The notes under the pieces: generated by a model | Told to the model about the DNA's origin: nothing | What the model saw: only the letters and a program-made list of their open reading frames with translations | Database searches by the model: none | In this document: one piece after another, positions 23,261-33,896 of the stretch | How positions within the stretch are numbered: the first letter of the stretch is position 1 | Layout: every line of letters starts with the position of its first letter | Translations under genes and position numbers: made by a program | DNA from: Triatoma infestans | Taxonomy: Eukaryota > Arthropoda > Insecta > Hemiptera > Reduviidae | Reading direction: 5' to 3' | Assembly: GCA_011037195.1 (NCBI GenBank) | Contig: JAAEAF010006923.1 | Coordinates: 21,318 to 85,317, forward strand | Length of the DNA: 64,000 bases

Positions 23261-23269
23261 AAACAGTTT

Positions 23270-23589
23270 CACACCAGCTTATTTTTGCAAATAATACTCA
23301 TCATTAAAAAAAACAAAAAAACATAGAAACAACATAGAAAACTGGGCATCACTTAACATCATTAGATCACTAACTCTCTAATCAAATGGCGCATACTTAA
23401 CTAGTATTGAATAATTTAGTTGCTTTCCCCAGGTTGCCTTGATAAAATACTATTTTTCTGACAAAATCGACCTAGTTAGTAATACAAATATCTTGTTACA
23501 TTCTACTTAAAACAGTGTTCTACATTATGTAAGAGTTCTTCCAAGCAAAAACAGAAGATAGATTGCAGAAGATGACAGATAGGGCCAAG
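23270..23589. other. Unassigned non-coding stretch
   Basis: AT-rich; nothing recognised. Confidence 0.5.
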
Positions 23590-24450
23590 ATACTCTACAT
23601 TCTCTGGTCTAGAATGGATGGTGTGTCTGTTGAAGACAATATATCTTTGAACGGAGTACTGTTTTCCAGGCTAAGGTTTCTGCTTTCTTTGTTGTATTTC
23701 GGACATGCGAATACGAAACCCTAAATTGAAAGGTGGCTGTATCTGCTCGGATAGCCCCAGGCTACCTTGAAGATACTGAATTCTTTTTTTTTTTGACCTC
23801 TTCATTTCCAAATGTCGTAGGAGACTGGGAAAGCTTTCTTCTTACAAGGAAGTCTTTTTAGTTTGCTTACCAGCTCATACGGAAATTTTGGGTAATCCAG
23901 AGGAGATAAGTTGGCTAAATTATTGCCTCACTCTCTCTGTCTCCTATTCATTGGATCCAAGCCTGATTCTGTCAAGCTTCCAGGCAGAATCTAATTGGGA
24001 ATTGTTGGGAATCTAAAATGCTGATTGGTGTTTCTGGACAGGACTGATAGGGTTTATTGCTGCGTCCTTCACGGAGGAACTCTCTCAGGCATCTGTTTCG
24101 ATTCCTTAGTGGAAACGGTGGTTTAAGGAGACATCTCTACATAATGGAGCTCGTGTCTGACCCCATTCGGACAGTAATGATAGAGAGGAAGAAACAGCCT
24201 TTCATCTTATGAAAGGCCAAATTGCTTATAGTTGTGAAGAGATTTTGTTTAGAACCCTTACTCTATAGGGTTATTACAAGGCTGCGGATTATTCGGATTA
24301 TTATGGATCTTAAGTGGATTAAAACCGCGTACTCGTATGTTCTACATTCGTTGTTATTTGTCAGTGGGGTAGCTATGTGGTTCCAGAATGGCTAACGTAG
24401 GAGTTCAGTCTTTCCCCACAGATTACGTCCTTAATGTCAAAAAAAATTTC
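23590..24450 (+). pseudogene. RNase-H-type LINE, C-terminal half, degraded
   Basis: Across several frames one can follow the RNase H domain: V-F-Q-A near 23668, then C-S-D-S-Q/P-A-T-L-K-I-L at about 23737-23775 (the conserved S-D-S-Q-A catalytic strand). Next comes a segment like I-G-S-K-P-D after the domain, then R-H-L-x-x-M-E-L-V-S-D-P and C-x-x-x-N-D-R-E-E-E-T-A-F-H-L-M (zinc-finger block). Multiple frameshifts and stops are present. It is close in layout to the LINE at 48.6-49.6 kb. Boundaries are approximate. Confidence 0.6.
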
Positions 24451-24513
24451 AGTTTGTAAGAGGTAATTCCAATTTCAAATCCTATTCCAAAAATCCCCTA
24501 TATAAATTAAATA

Positions 24514-24591
24514 GAGCCTCCACGGGGAATCAAACCCGAATCGACGGTTGCCAGATCGATACGTAATTTAATGATGTATCCAAGTTACCGC
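24514..24591 (-). repeat. Degenerate tRNA-like sequence
   Basis: On the minus strand there is a B-box-like GGTTTGATTCC within a plausible T arm (CGGG/CCCG) and an A-box-like TAACTTGGATA. The 5' and 3' ends do not pair as an acceptor stem and no anticodon arm is convincing, so it is probably the head of another SINE or a tRNA relic rather than a tRNA gene. Confidence 0.4.
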
Positions 24592-25220
24592 ATTAAAAGT
24601 TGCTTCGTTAATTTTTTCTCAATATTTGAATTTCCTTTTTCAAAAGTTCATCTTAAAATATTATTATAATGTCTCCAACTGCGATCACCTTTAAGAACTG
24701 AAAACAATCTTTGTTCCACCTGACGGGTCTTGTCAACCCGGAGGATATAACAACAAATAAAGTACTCTTCTCTTTGACTTAATTATAATATATTGTTAAA
24801 ACTATTCTGTAACCTATTGTTAAAGATAACACAAATAATATATGCAGAACATACAGACGCAATAAACTATGATGGCGACACAACATTTCCTAACTGAGTG
24901 ATCTTTCTTCAGTCAGTCATCAATCTATGCCTGTTATACGTGTCTTAAAATGGAAAACTTTTTTTTATTTTTTTTTTTATTCTTACATTAAATATTTTTT
25001 AATAACAAATCTATGAATTTGTTTGTGAATTCTGTATGTCTCTGGCAAATGAATTTTTATACATCATTTATTACAATTTTTATGATAAGGAAAAAGCTTT
25101 TAATAAATTGCAATAGTTAATAACGTCACTTAATAGAAAACTTGTATCAATATTAACTATGAAAAAATAAGTATTATCCAAAACCAGCTATAAACCAAGT
25201 AATCGGTATATAACCGACAA
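24592..25220. other. AT-rich non-coding stretch
   Basis: Nothing recognised. Confidence 0.5.
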
Positions 25221-25224
25221 TTAC

Positions 25225-25620
25225 GCACTGCCCACAGATTGGTGGAAGGTTGAAAGAAGCATGATCAGAATAAAAAGATCAGACAAGACAGGTAAAGAAG
25301 TGATGAGAAACAAAAAAAGACCTTAAGTGAAGGACTAAGTGAAAGTAGTTAGAAAACAAAGATGGACTAGGGCAGAACACATCGCGAGGGACAAAGAAAG
25401 AAACTGGTCTAGTAGGACGACAGTATGGATACCATACTTATATATAAGAAGAAAGAAAGCTGGACAGCCGAGAAAATGATCTGACGAGCTGAAAAAAGTG
25501 GTACTATGATGGAGACCAGCGAGGCAGAGGGACAAGAAGAGAAATATCTGGAGACAATATCAGCGACCTGGATGGATGTCTGATCAACTCCCACTCCATG
25601 TTAGTCACCGTTAGTAACTA
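25225..25620 (+). pseudogene. RTE-like LINE reverse transcriptase C-terminus
   Basis: In interrupted frames the plus strand reads E-R-S-M-I-R-I-K-R-S-D-K-T, then R-K-Q-R-W-T-R-A-E-H-I-A-R-D-K-E-R-N-W, then K-K-A-G-Q-P-R-K and A-R-Q-R-D-K-K-R-N-I-W. This matches the well-known RTE/BovB C-terminal pattern (W-x-W-A-G-H-I-x-R, then R-G-R-P-x-x-R-W, then A-x-D-R-x-x-W). Stops and frameshifts throughout. The catalytic domain is missing. Confidence 0.7.
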
Positions 25621-25680
25621 GCACACTTCTGAATAGGAAGAAAAATTAATAATTGTAAATAAGTTGTAAATTAAGGTTTA

Positions 25681-25686
25681 TTATTA

Positions 25687-25720
<34 letters not shown>
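25681..25720. repeat. (ATT)n microsatellite
   Basis: ATT/ATC units immediately downstream of the RTE-like remnant; possibly its expanded tail. Confidence 0.85.
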
Positions 25721-25721
<1 letters not shown>

Positions 25722-25734
25722 GCTAAATTACATG

Positions 25735-26000
25735 CATTAACGTCTATCACTTTTATTACAAACATTTTTCTGGGAAAATGGTTATTTTAGGGGAATTTGG
25801 GTGAGTGCAACGTTTCTGTTTTCCCATAAAATGCCACATCAATATAAAGTATGGTTCCACCATTTATATAATATTAACGTACACCAAATGTCTAAGTAGA
25901 ATTTGAACTTTTGAAGTGCGGAAGTGCGAGTTTACAGAATAGGCTTTTGAGGTTGGAGGAATTGTTGTTAAACTTGGAATGCTTACTGCATAAATATAAA
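25735..26000 (-). mobile_element. TCTGG-family remnant (reverse)
   Basis: CTTTTATTACAAACATTTTT, CTGGGAAAATGG, the ATAATATTAACG block and GTGCGGAAGTGCG occur in the family's reverse order. No ends. Confidence 0.5.
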
Positions 26001-26214
26001 CCTGTCAAATATAAAATATAAATATAAAAAAAAAACATAAATATAAATAAATAAATATATTTAAATATAAATATAATTTTTTTTTTTTTTATTGATATTT
26101 TATAACACCTGTTATAAGCTTAACAATAGTCAATTTGTTAATTGTGGACAATTCATGGAAACAGGAGCGGAGAAGTCACTCAGTAGTGAAACTCCGAGTT
26201 ATTCAGTAAGTAGA

Positions 26215-26778
26215 TCACGAGGACAGTAGTCTTCGTGATGAATTTATAGGGTTAGTTAGGGATGCAAGTTCACGGATAAGAGGATTGACATGAGATGATA
26301 AACTGTTGTGAAATTTGTTGTAACGGAATAGGATTTTTTGACGGACGTATGGTATATTTAAGTCTGTATGAATTGTATGATTGGAGACAAAAAAAGGAGC
26401 AGAAATGATTTTGCGGAAGATTTTGGATTGGAATGTTTGGATACCATTATAATTAGATCGTTTGGTTGAACCCCACAGTTCGGTGCCGTAAGCCCAAATA
26501 GGTTTAAGTATGACTTTGTAGATTAGAAGTTTGTTAGTAAGTGTTAGGTTAGATCGTTTGTCAAGTAATCGCATGAGCATTTTGTAACGTTGAAGTAGTG
26601 CCTGTCGTTCAAGTCTGGTATGTGGATTCCAGGTGAGGCGTCGGTCCAAGTATAGTTTTTGTGCTGGGGGTAAGGCGACATTGTCATAATAAACTGGAGC
26701 AGAAGTGAGTCGTATGAGAGTGAAGGAAATGGTTTGGCTCTTTTCAACACTGATTTTGATCCCCATTTGTTGAACCAT
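26215..26778 (-). pseudogene. LINE reverse transcriptase C-terminal part
   Basis: 187 codons, the thumb and C-terminal domain of the 26.1-27.4 kb LINE: I-K-I-S-V-E-K-S-Q-T at the start (conserved K-I-N-x-x-K-S), L-D-R-R-L-T-W-N, N-K-L-L-I-Y-K-V-I-L-K-P-I-W-A-Y-G and a T-F-Q-S-K-I-F-R-K-I block. It parallels the 187-codon frame at 16313, with the same length and motif order but clearly different residues, so the two LINEs are distinct families. Confidence 0.85.
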
Positions 26779-27010
26779 TTTTGGAGTGAATCTACAGGAG
26801 CGCCTGTAGGTTGCGAGTTGCTATTACGGGATCTTTATGTGTAGCAAGAATGGCGGTATCATCAGCGAATGTGTAAAGAGTGGAGGAATGTGGCATAACA
26901 GCTTATGAATGAAGTAAAGGACGGGTCCAAGTATACTTCCTTGGGGAACACCAGCAGAAATAGGAAGAAAATTGGAGAAGGATGATCTATAGCTGACCCT
27001 GAAGTAGTAG

Positions 27011-27373
27011 TCAGTCAGGTAGGATTTTAGCACTAAGTAATAAGCTTGTGGTAGGAAACCTCTCAGCTTCCACATCAAGCCCGGATGCCCAGACACGATT
27101 GAATGCTTGCGCGACATCCAAAAAGGCTGCCGCGCAATATTTCTTCTGCTCAAGAGACGAAGAGATGACGTCTACAATACGATGGCACTGCTGAGTGGTA
27201 GAGGGTGTAGCTCTAAATCCGAATTGATAATCTGGAATGATGTTATGTGATTGAAGAATAGGATATAATCTTTTTAATTTTAATTTTTCTAGGATTTTTC
27301 CCATTACAGGAAGAAGACTTATGGGTCGATAGGATGTAGGTATTTCGGAGGGTTTATTGGGTTTGGGCATCAT
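27011..27373 (-). pseudogene. LINE reverse transcriptase fingers fragment
   Basis: 120 codons starting P-K-P-N-K-P-S-E-I-P-T-S-Y-R-P-I-S-L-L, followed by F-G-F-R and F-L-D-V-A-Q-A-F-N-R-V-W. This covers the N-terminal reverse-transcriptase motifs. A frameshift after V-W-A-S-G separates it from the overlapping frame 26824-27153, which continues with G-V-P-Q-G-S. The endonuclease domain and ORF1 are missing. Confidence 0.85.
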
Positions 27374-27426
27374 ACGAACTATAAATATAAATAAAATTTA
27401 ATTTTAAAATTTTATTAAGTGCTAGC

Positions 27427-27834
27427 TGTAATGGGATCCGAATCATAAGTATCATTAAGATTCATGGGGATCCGGAGAACCTAATTATTCCTTACCAAGG
27501 CCAAACTAGGGAGGGAGAATTCCATATATACAGAGGTGAGCTAGCCCTCTTAAAGAGAACAGTTTCAGCACAGTCATCGACACCAGCCAGTCTACATCAT
27601 TCTACGTACTTAACCATTTTCAGCCAATGTGTCACTCTCTTAATTATTCTTTGGCTAATTTATTCTCAATCTTCAAGTAAACAGTTTAGAGTCCTTGCAG
27701 TTATTTATATATATTTCTGTCAATCACAACAAAGTTACGTCCATCTACAAGTTTATTTCTTAACATTCCTAAATTATCTCTAATTCACCCTTCTCCTCAC
27801 ATCTATCGCATTGCTAAGACAACGTTTTGTTACA
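27427..27834 (+). mobile_element. Solo LTR, family L2 (longest copy)
   Basis: 408 bp beginning TGTAATGGGATCC and ending GTTTTGTTACA (TG…CA). A TATA-like CATATATACAG lies near 27519, followed by GAGCTAGCCCTC; both align with the copies at 54278 and 56849. There is no internal retrovirus-like coding region on either side, so it is a solo LTR. I could not see a target-site duplication. Confidence 0.7.
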
Positions 27835-28689
27835 CCGAAGATCTAAAAACATGAATTTTTAAAATAAACCGAAGTAAAGGGAAAGTATTCTTATCATTGA
27901 TGATATCAGACAAAAAATGTCCCCACCGGGAAATTACACCTTATAAAAAATCGGGTTACCATTATTGAAACATATATTACATCCAATCTCAATTGATAGA
28001 AGTATTAAAAATAAGTATTGTTACCAATGAGTTCAAATAAAAGCTGTAAACATTTCGAAGGAATAACAAGCAGATATTAGTAATATTGTAATAAATATCT
28101 TATAGGGGGGGGGAGAGACATCGATAGTTGACTTCGATAAATCTCAAAGGAAATAAAAGTAAATTTATAAAGTTGAATGTATATATATAAATATATATTC
28201 CAAAAATAAATAAGTAAATATACCATAGAACATATAAACTAGATTCAGAACAAAGATAACTCACATGTTGTTAGCATTTGAAAATTCCGAATAAGGAAAC
28301 ATTTGTATTAAACTGGTTAATTTAAGTCACATTCTATTTGTTGAATTTAACCTCAACATTTGGTACAATAAAAAATATAATTTATATCCGTTGATTTTCT
28401 TTTTATATATTGACTGAGTTTTGCAATTTGTTTAAAAAAGAAAAAGAAAGAAAAGTAATGACAATAAAAATGGTGATCTTTACTAGAGATATAAGACTGC
28501 AATGAAATGTCAAATAATAACCAGTAAGTTTTATTTTGGTATATGAATAACTAATGAGATCAATGAATAATCAATATCTTGACTAACTCCCCTGGTCGCT
28601 GTTATAGAGGTAATTGAACCTGCCACTTCCTAGAGTACGCTGAGACTTGGCATCACAGATCAACAATAAAAAAAAAGAAAAAAGAAAAA
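27835..28689. other. AT-rich non-coding stretch
   Basis: Nothing recognised apart from a G run at 28105-28113. Confidence 0.5.
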
Positions 28690-29658
28690 TCTGGTGTGAA
28701 ACACTCATACAACTTCCACTTACCCCTGTTCTCAAAAAATTATAATTGACTAATTTTATAGTTGGTGTACCAAATGAAAAACCTGTTCAGTAAAAGCGCA
28801 CTTCCGGTTCACTAATTTTCTTGAAACTCGGAATTTTGATCATCTATTTATTTCTAATTAAGTTTATTTGGATGATAGAATTGTATAATCAACTATGAAA
28901 GCACTTTAAAGAAAAACATACACCCTCCCCTCCCCCAAAATTGCCCTTAAATGAATTTTCCCAGAGAAATGTTTTAAAATAAAAGTTGCACATCTTTGTA
29001 TGTGTAGCTTATATAGGAAGTTTCAGGAAAATCGTCGGAGCATTTTTAAGAAAATCGCGAAAAAGTGAAAAAAAATCATTCAGTAAAGTGGTAAAGTAAA
29101 CGCACATCTGGTCATCCGATTTTTTTGAAACTCGGAATTTTAACAACATATTTAATTCTAATTAATACTGTTTAGATAACAGAATTGTCTAATAAACTGA
29201 AATAGCACTTTAGAGGAAGCGGTAACCCCACCCCTGCCCCAAAAGTACCCTTAAATAAATTTTTCCAGAGAAATGTTACAAATAAAAGTTGTAGCTCTTT
29301 GTGTGTGTAGTTGATGTACCAAGTTTCAAGAAAACCGTTGGAGCCATTTTTGAGAAAATCGCAAAAAAAGTAAAAAAAACAACAACTCGTAAAGTGGTAC
29401 TTCCGGTTGAGGAATATAGACAGATAACGTACTGTCGTATCCCATGGTGATACCTAAACGGAATATCAAGTTTCAACTTACTACGGTTTTTTCGATTTTG
29501 ATCTATGCTGTTCACATATACACACCTATACACAGACCATTCGCTAAAAACCATTATTTTTGACTCAGGGACCTCAAAATGGATATTTCCGGTGAAAACT
29601 CGATATCGAAAATTTCACACGATAAGAACACTTCCTCTCACTAGGAATAAGAGAAAGT
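28690..29658 (+). mobile_element. TCTGG element, full length
   Basis: About 969 bp. 5' TCTGGTGTGAAACACTCATA, three CTTCCGG/CATCTGG modules (28801, about 29104, 29400), a weak CA region (29517-29537) and a 3' end CTTCCTCTCACTAGGAATAA plus GAGAAAGTA. The 5' flank is an A-rich run, as in most copies. Confidence 0.9.
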
Positions 29659-29966
29659 AAAATTGTTCAGGGCTTATAGAGGAAGTTAATATGTGGAATT
29701 ACAGAGGCAAATCAACAGGCAAACTCTGGCCCCACCATTTTAAGCACTCACTCACTCGTCACATTTTCAAATTGCACACTAGGGAGCCACAATAGGTGGA
29801 TTTTTAATAGGTCATAGATAGATTTGGCTTTAAAGGCACTTCCTTAACACATGAAACTATCTGGGGAATCGCTATAGGATTGTCCTCCTCTTTGAAAGAA
29901 ACTGAGTCCAAAATAACTGATTCACTAGTAAGCCAGGAAATTGTTCGAATGTAAAAAAAAAAAAAA

Positions 29967-30498
29967 AGTGAGAAACATTCGCACAACTTTCTCTTACAGC
30001 TTTTATTACATTATTGACAACCACCAACCCAGAAAGGTGGTAGAAATGTAGTCAGTCCATAAGAGTACGCCAATAACATTAAACCAACTCCATATTTTAT
30101 TTGAAATTTAACGCCACAAATTCTAATTTTTTTTTTTTTTTTTTGAAAAATGTTACAAATAAAAGTGATGATAGGTTTATATACCTAGGTGCATTTCAAA
30201 AAGAATTCATTATAGTCGTTTTGGAGAAAATGCCATAATTCTTCAAAAATTTATTCTGCAAAACCACTCCGTCGATGAAACGATTTTCTTCAAATATAAA
30301 GAATTCTACCAATGTTTTAAATATTTATTAATTTTATAAAAGTAGTAGAACCAGATATTGTGATTGAAATGGTAATTTAGTGGAAAGCTTTAAATGCTAC
30401 TGATCCCTCAGAACCAACATCGTTGGAAAATCGAGGGAAACTGAAGAAAAAACTCATTAAAGTTAACACGACTCCTCTTACTAGGAGTAAGAGAAAGT
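29967..30498 (+). mobile_element. TCTGG element, short diverged copy
   Basis: About 530 bp with both ends: GTGAGAAACATTCGCACAAC plus TTTCTCTTACAGC at the left, and ACTCCTCTTACTAGGAGTAA plus GAGAAAGTG at the right. The interior is strongly diverged and lacks the CA tract. This may be an older subfamily. Confidence 0.75.
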
Positions 30499-30965
30499 GA
30501 AACAATCTGGTGTATACTATACATGAGGCCTAAATAAACAATATTTCTTCAGAATTGGGCACATTACTTCATATTTTCTAGTCCTTATAATATTCTGTAA
30601 ATGGAAGAACCATATAATATTTTTTAAATAAAACTTTAGGCTGGCTTGGATGAGGCGAGCGGTGTAAGTGTAAATTGTAAACATTAGAAACAAATGGAAG
30701 TGTGGCGCCACAGAAAAAAGAAAAATGGCTGAGGTTACAAATCTGTGTTTACCTTTAGTATAATATGTGATCAACGTGACACTAATCACTACAAAGCGAT
30801 TAACAAGTGCGCGTGGAACTAGATTAGTCTCCCATAAAATCAATATTCTGAGAAAAAAAGTATTATATACATCTTTAAAGAAAATCGTTGGGCGTCATTT
30901 TCGTTGATTAAGGATCATCTGAATCTAATATCCAAGCCGACTTTCTACAATTAAAGCTATTTAAT
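30499..30965. other. Unassigned; contains an FB1-loop-like segment
   Basis: 30720-30775 (ATGGCTGAGGTTACAAATCT, then GTGTTTACC) resembles the central loop of the FB1 element at 31120-31165 (GTGGCCGAGTGTAAAAATCT, then GTATTTATTTACC). The remainder has no recognisable feature. Confidence 0.4.
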
Positions 30966-31004
30966 TAGAGATATTTTCCGTGATAGCCTGTTTCTCTTTG
31001 TGCT

Positions 31005-31042
31005 CATCCAACGGTTTCGGGTGTTCGCCCATCATCACGATG
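31005..31042 (-). ncRNA. Hammerhead-like motif, left arm of FB1
   Basis: Minus strand: CATC (stem I), GTGATGA (core with first C changed to G), unpaired T, GGGCG/CACCC stem II with an AA loop, GAA, ACCGTT (stem III palindrome with one change), G at the cleavage position, GATG (stem I). The architecture is intact, but two essential positions are mutated, so self-cleavage is not expected. Confidence 0.7.
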
Positions 31043-31221
31043 TTTTTTGACAAACAGTGTCATAACATAGACTTGCACAGTACAAATTTAGTTGATACAG
31101 AAAAAAAGGAAAAAAAAAAAGTGGCCGAGTGTAAAAATCTGTATTTATTTACCATTGGTATGTGTATCAACTAAATTTGCACTGAGAACAATCTATGTTA
31201 TCACACTGTTTGACAAAAAAA

Positions 31222-31259
31222 CATCCTGATGATGGGCGAACGCCCGAAACAGGTTGATG
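31222..31259 (+). ncRNA. Hammerhead ribozyme motif, right arm of FB1
   Basis: CATC (31222-31225), CTGATGA core (31226-31232), a bulged T, stem II GGGCG-AA-CGCCC, GAA (31246-31248), stem III ACAGGT (ancestrally ACCGGT), T at the cleavage site, then GATG pairing with CATC. All CUGANGA and GAA core residues are present. The cleavage base is U rather than C, which fits the NUH rule but is suboptimal. The minimal palindromic stem III is typical of retroelement hammerheads, which often act as dimers. This is the best-preserved core in the window. Confidence 0.75.
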
Positions 31260-31341
31260 ACCACAAAAAGAAGTACGCTATCATGGAAAAAATAACTCTG
31301 ATGCTTTCCAGGCTCTGTGGAACCAACCACAACAACAAAAG

Positions 31342-32040
31342 CTTTATGAGTTATGACAAAAACTTTCTCATAATATGTAAATATACTCTAAAGATTAAAC
31401 AAAGTAAAAATTCAGATATGATGGCAATATTTAATAATTTGACAGTAAAAGAAAGTAAAAAGATGAACCGGAATCGATTCATAATTATTTAGCGTTTATA
31501 CTGAAGAAAGTTCGATATGAATCGGATAAAAAAAAAAAAAAAATGATACCCGACAGAAAGTTTTGAATGGAAACAGAAGAACATGATCTAATCTCTTTCT
31601 CTCATGGAAGTTTTTATATTGCAAGAACAATGTATTCTCCCACCATTATATTCTTCCCATGTTGAATTGTAGTGTGTGGTATTTCCGTCTTGAGATGATA
31701 ACCTTTTCCAGTATACTCCGTCTGTGAAAGAATATTTGACGTGATATATAGCAAGAATTAACTTTCAATATTTGTTTGTTGCTTTTATGGTGTTCAAACA
31801 CTGCTTATTGAATAGTTTTTTATTTTGTTTTATTTTAGTTATTTTATTAAAAAGAATAACTGATATTACAAATTATGGAATTAACTATCTGCATCAATTG
31901 TTAACTTAGTTTAATTCCATTCATTTAATTTAATGAGATTCTCTCATATACATCTCACCCTCCTTTTTCTCTCTATCTCCCTCTATCTATCTCTCTCTCT
32001 CACACACACACATAAAACGAGACATGTTAACAGGTTTCTT
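31342..32040. other. Unassigned non-coding stretch
   Basis: AT-rich, with CT/CA microsatellite-like sequence at 31965-32010. Nothing else recognised. Confidence 0.5.
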
Positions 32041-32110
32041 TTTACTTTCTGTTACTAATAAAAGTAAGAGGAAGTATTGCGGTCGTGCCAGATTTGAGTT
32101 TCACGGTAAC
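32041..32110 (-). mobile_element. TCTGG element 3'-end fragment (reverse)
   Basis: TTACTTTCTGTTACTAATAA then AAGTAAGAGGAAGTATTGC is the family's 3' palindrome in reverse orientation, followed by about 30 family-like bases. Confidence 0.65.
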
Positions 32111-32935
32111 TCTCTAATTATTGAGGTTTAAATTACACAAGGTAACTAAATAGTTACAGTAATCTATACAATATTAACTGAGAGCCGTCTACTTTCATAT
32201 TCCTCAATTTGATGATGCAGAAAGTAAGTACATTAATATCTAATATCTATTAAGATATATAAATATTTAATATATCAGATATGCATATGTAGACACTAGC
32301 TGAAGGGCATATAAGAATTACCATAATATATGGGTAGCGCACATATTATGAGACTTTTCCTCATCATATTTACATACCAATATAATAACTATATACCTCA
32401 ATCAACACGTCAATCCTTCACATTATATAGGACATCATATTATAAGTTAACTATACATATATATTATTTTATGATAATATTTTTGTCTGTCATAAAAAAA
32501 AAAAAACAAAAAAAATTTACCTAAAAATGTAATTTAAACAATGATAATAAAAATACAAAAAAAAAAAAAAAAAAGAAAAAAGAAAGATGTAGCACCCGTA
32601 TACTTTAATAACCCCATTAATTTACATATAATTTTATTAGACAAATTACATATTAAAGATGGAAGATGTAGGTTGACAGGTGATTTTTATTCAATAAAAT
32701 GAATCTGAAGATGAGCTCTCGCTAGTGAGAGTACTTCAAAAAAAACCAAAGGCAGTATTTAGAATGTGTCATGTCGTGAAAGAGTTCATCGTTAACGGAT
32801 GCTATAGAATCAAACGATGAAAAAGAAGTTGATGTTTTAATTAGTGTTGCTATTTAGAGGAAAGAAGGCGTTTCTTTATCTCTAACACGCGTGGTGTTTC
32901 TATCTTTTAGAATTTAGATCAATTCGAACGTTTAG
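32111..32935. other. AT-rich non-coding stretch
   Basis: A long A run at 32546-32575. At 32704-32735 CTGAAGATGAGCTCTCGCTA and GTGAGAG form a hammerhead-like core and stem II, but no GAAAC follows. Nothing else recognised. Confidence 0.4.
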
Positions 32936-33359
32936 TTCCTCTTACTGATAAGAGTAACTTTTGAGGCGGAAAATTCAATTTTATTCGGAAATATATATGC
33001 ATATCGAGATTCCTTGAGTCCGAAAAAAAGTGGTATTTAGCAATGTGATTGTTAATTAAAAAAAAATAAATAATATGACTTTAAAACTAGGGTATCAACA
33101 AGGAGTCCGGACAAAAAAATGTGTTTGGTCAAAATGTTGTAATCGGAAGACAAATTTACTGAATGGATTTTGCACTTTATATGATTTTTATGGGAAACAA
33201 TAATACATTTCAGTGATTTTGTTTAAAATGTCTATACATTCCACATGTATGTAGGTCTGTCACATACATTTAGAACATTTTACTGGGAAAATTGACGTTA
33301 TGCTTCCCTCAAGAATGGCATTTATTCGGATATTCTGCAAATAGTTAGGGAGAAATCCA

Positions 33360-33512
33360 TTCTCCCTGTTGAGTGTATCAACTGAATTTGCTCTTTGCAA
33401 TTCTATGTTATCACATTGTTTTGACAAAAACATCCTGATGATGGGCGAAAGCCCAAAACCGGTCGATGACCAAAAAAAAAACAAGCAGGCTATCACGGAA
33501 AATATCTCTGAT
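33360..33512 (+). mobile_element. FB1 element, single arm
   Basis: Corresponds to the right arm of the 31-kb element: TGTATCAACTGAATTTGC, the hammerhead, then CAAGCAGGCTATCACGGAAA and the short end AATATCTCTG. The other arm is absent. Confidence 0.8.
33431..33468 (+). ncRNA. Hammerhead ribozyme motif, G12-to-A copy
   Basis: CATC, CTGATGA, bulged T, stem II GGGC-GAAA-GCCC, AAA in place of GAA, stem III ACCGGT (perfect palindrome), C at the cleavage site and GATG. Every element is present except the essential G12, which is A here, so this copy should be inactive. It gives the clearest view of the ancestral stem III and cleavage site. Confidence 0.75.
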
Positions 33513-33720
33513 GAGAATTAATTCTGTTGTTAAAATACCAATTTTAATCGGAGAAATCGATTGATTACAAGTGCAACATTACTGAATGATATTTTCAGTT
33601 TTCCTCGAATTTTTCTGATAAAGATATCCATGCGTTTCTTGAAACTATCAGACAAACAAATACGTATATTTGCTTATACATTCATCATTTTGTATGCTTT
33701 TTTCCATGAGAATTGATTGG

Positions 33721-33896
33721 GAAGCCAAATAAATTCATTTATTTACTTAATTAATAAAATTAAGTATTTCGAAAGAAGGAAGATAACAGACATTTAGAAA
33801 AATCTGTTTCCTTTATATACTACAATAATTATGTTTAATGATTATGTCTGAAAACTGGTAGATATATATATGGAATGAAAGGAAAGCCCAGACAAT
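33721..33896. other. AT-rich non-coding stretch
   Basis: Nothing recognised. Confidence 0.5.

Larger units (their letters stand above)
26077..27378 (-). mobile_element. Jockey-like LINE, 5' truncated, A-tailed
   Basis: About 1.3 kb on the minus strand, ending in an A tail (T run at 26077-26090). From right to left the motifs are Y-R-P-I-S-L-L-P-V-M-G-K-I-L-E-K (fingers), Y-Q-F-G-F-R-A-T-P-S-T-T, F-L-D-V-A-Q-A-F-N-R-V-W, G-V-P-Q-G-S-I-L-G-P-V-L, F-A-D-D (about 26856-26867), then L-D-R-R-L-T-W-N and I-W-A-Y-G-T-E-L-W-G-S. It is broken into frames: 27011-27373, 26824-27153 and 26215-26778. A shared 12-bp TAAATATAAATA on both flanks may be its target duplication, but the flank is low-complexity. 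Confidence 0.9.
30966..31341. mobile_element. FB1 inverted-repeat element with two hammerhead motifs
   Basis: Two arms of about 130-175 bp in inverted orientation around a roughly 70-bp loop. The left end starts AGATATTTTCCGTGATAGCC; the right end runs on through CTCTGTGGAACCAACCACAA, so one arm is about 45 bp longer. Each arm contains a complete hammerhead-like fold, minus strand in the left arm and plus strand in the right. There is no ORF. A transcript from either strand would contain one sense ribozyme and a long self-complementary stem. AAAGCT occurs on both flanks but is not a convincing duplication. Confidence 0.85.
32936..33720 (-). mobile_element. TCTGG-family remnant (reverse), hosting an FB1 half
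   Basis: Reverse family features in order: TTCCTCTTACTGATAAGAG, TTGAGTCCGAAAAAAAGTGG, GTAATCGGAAGAC and the ATTTTACTGGGAAAATTG block. The FB1 half lies at 33360-33512, and family-like sequence then resumes (ACAAGTGCAACATTACTGAA). Confidence 0.5.

Noticed and set aside
24514..24591. tRNA gene on the minus strand
   Set aside because: The T arm is plausible but the acceptor ends do not pair and there is no clear anticodon loop.
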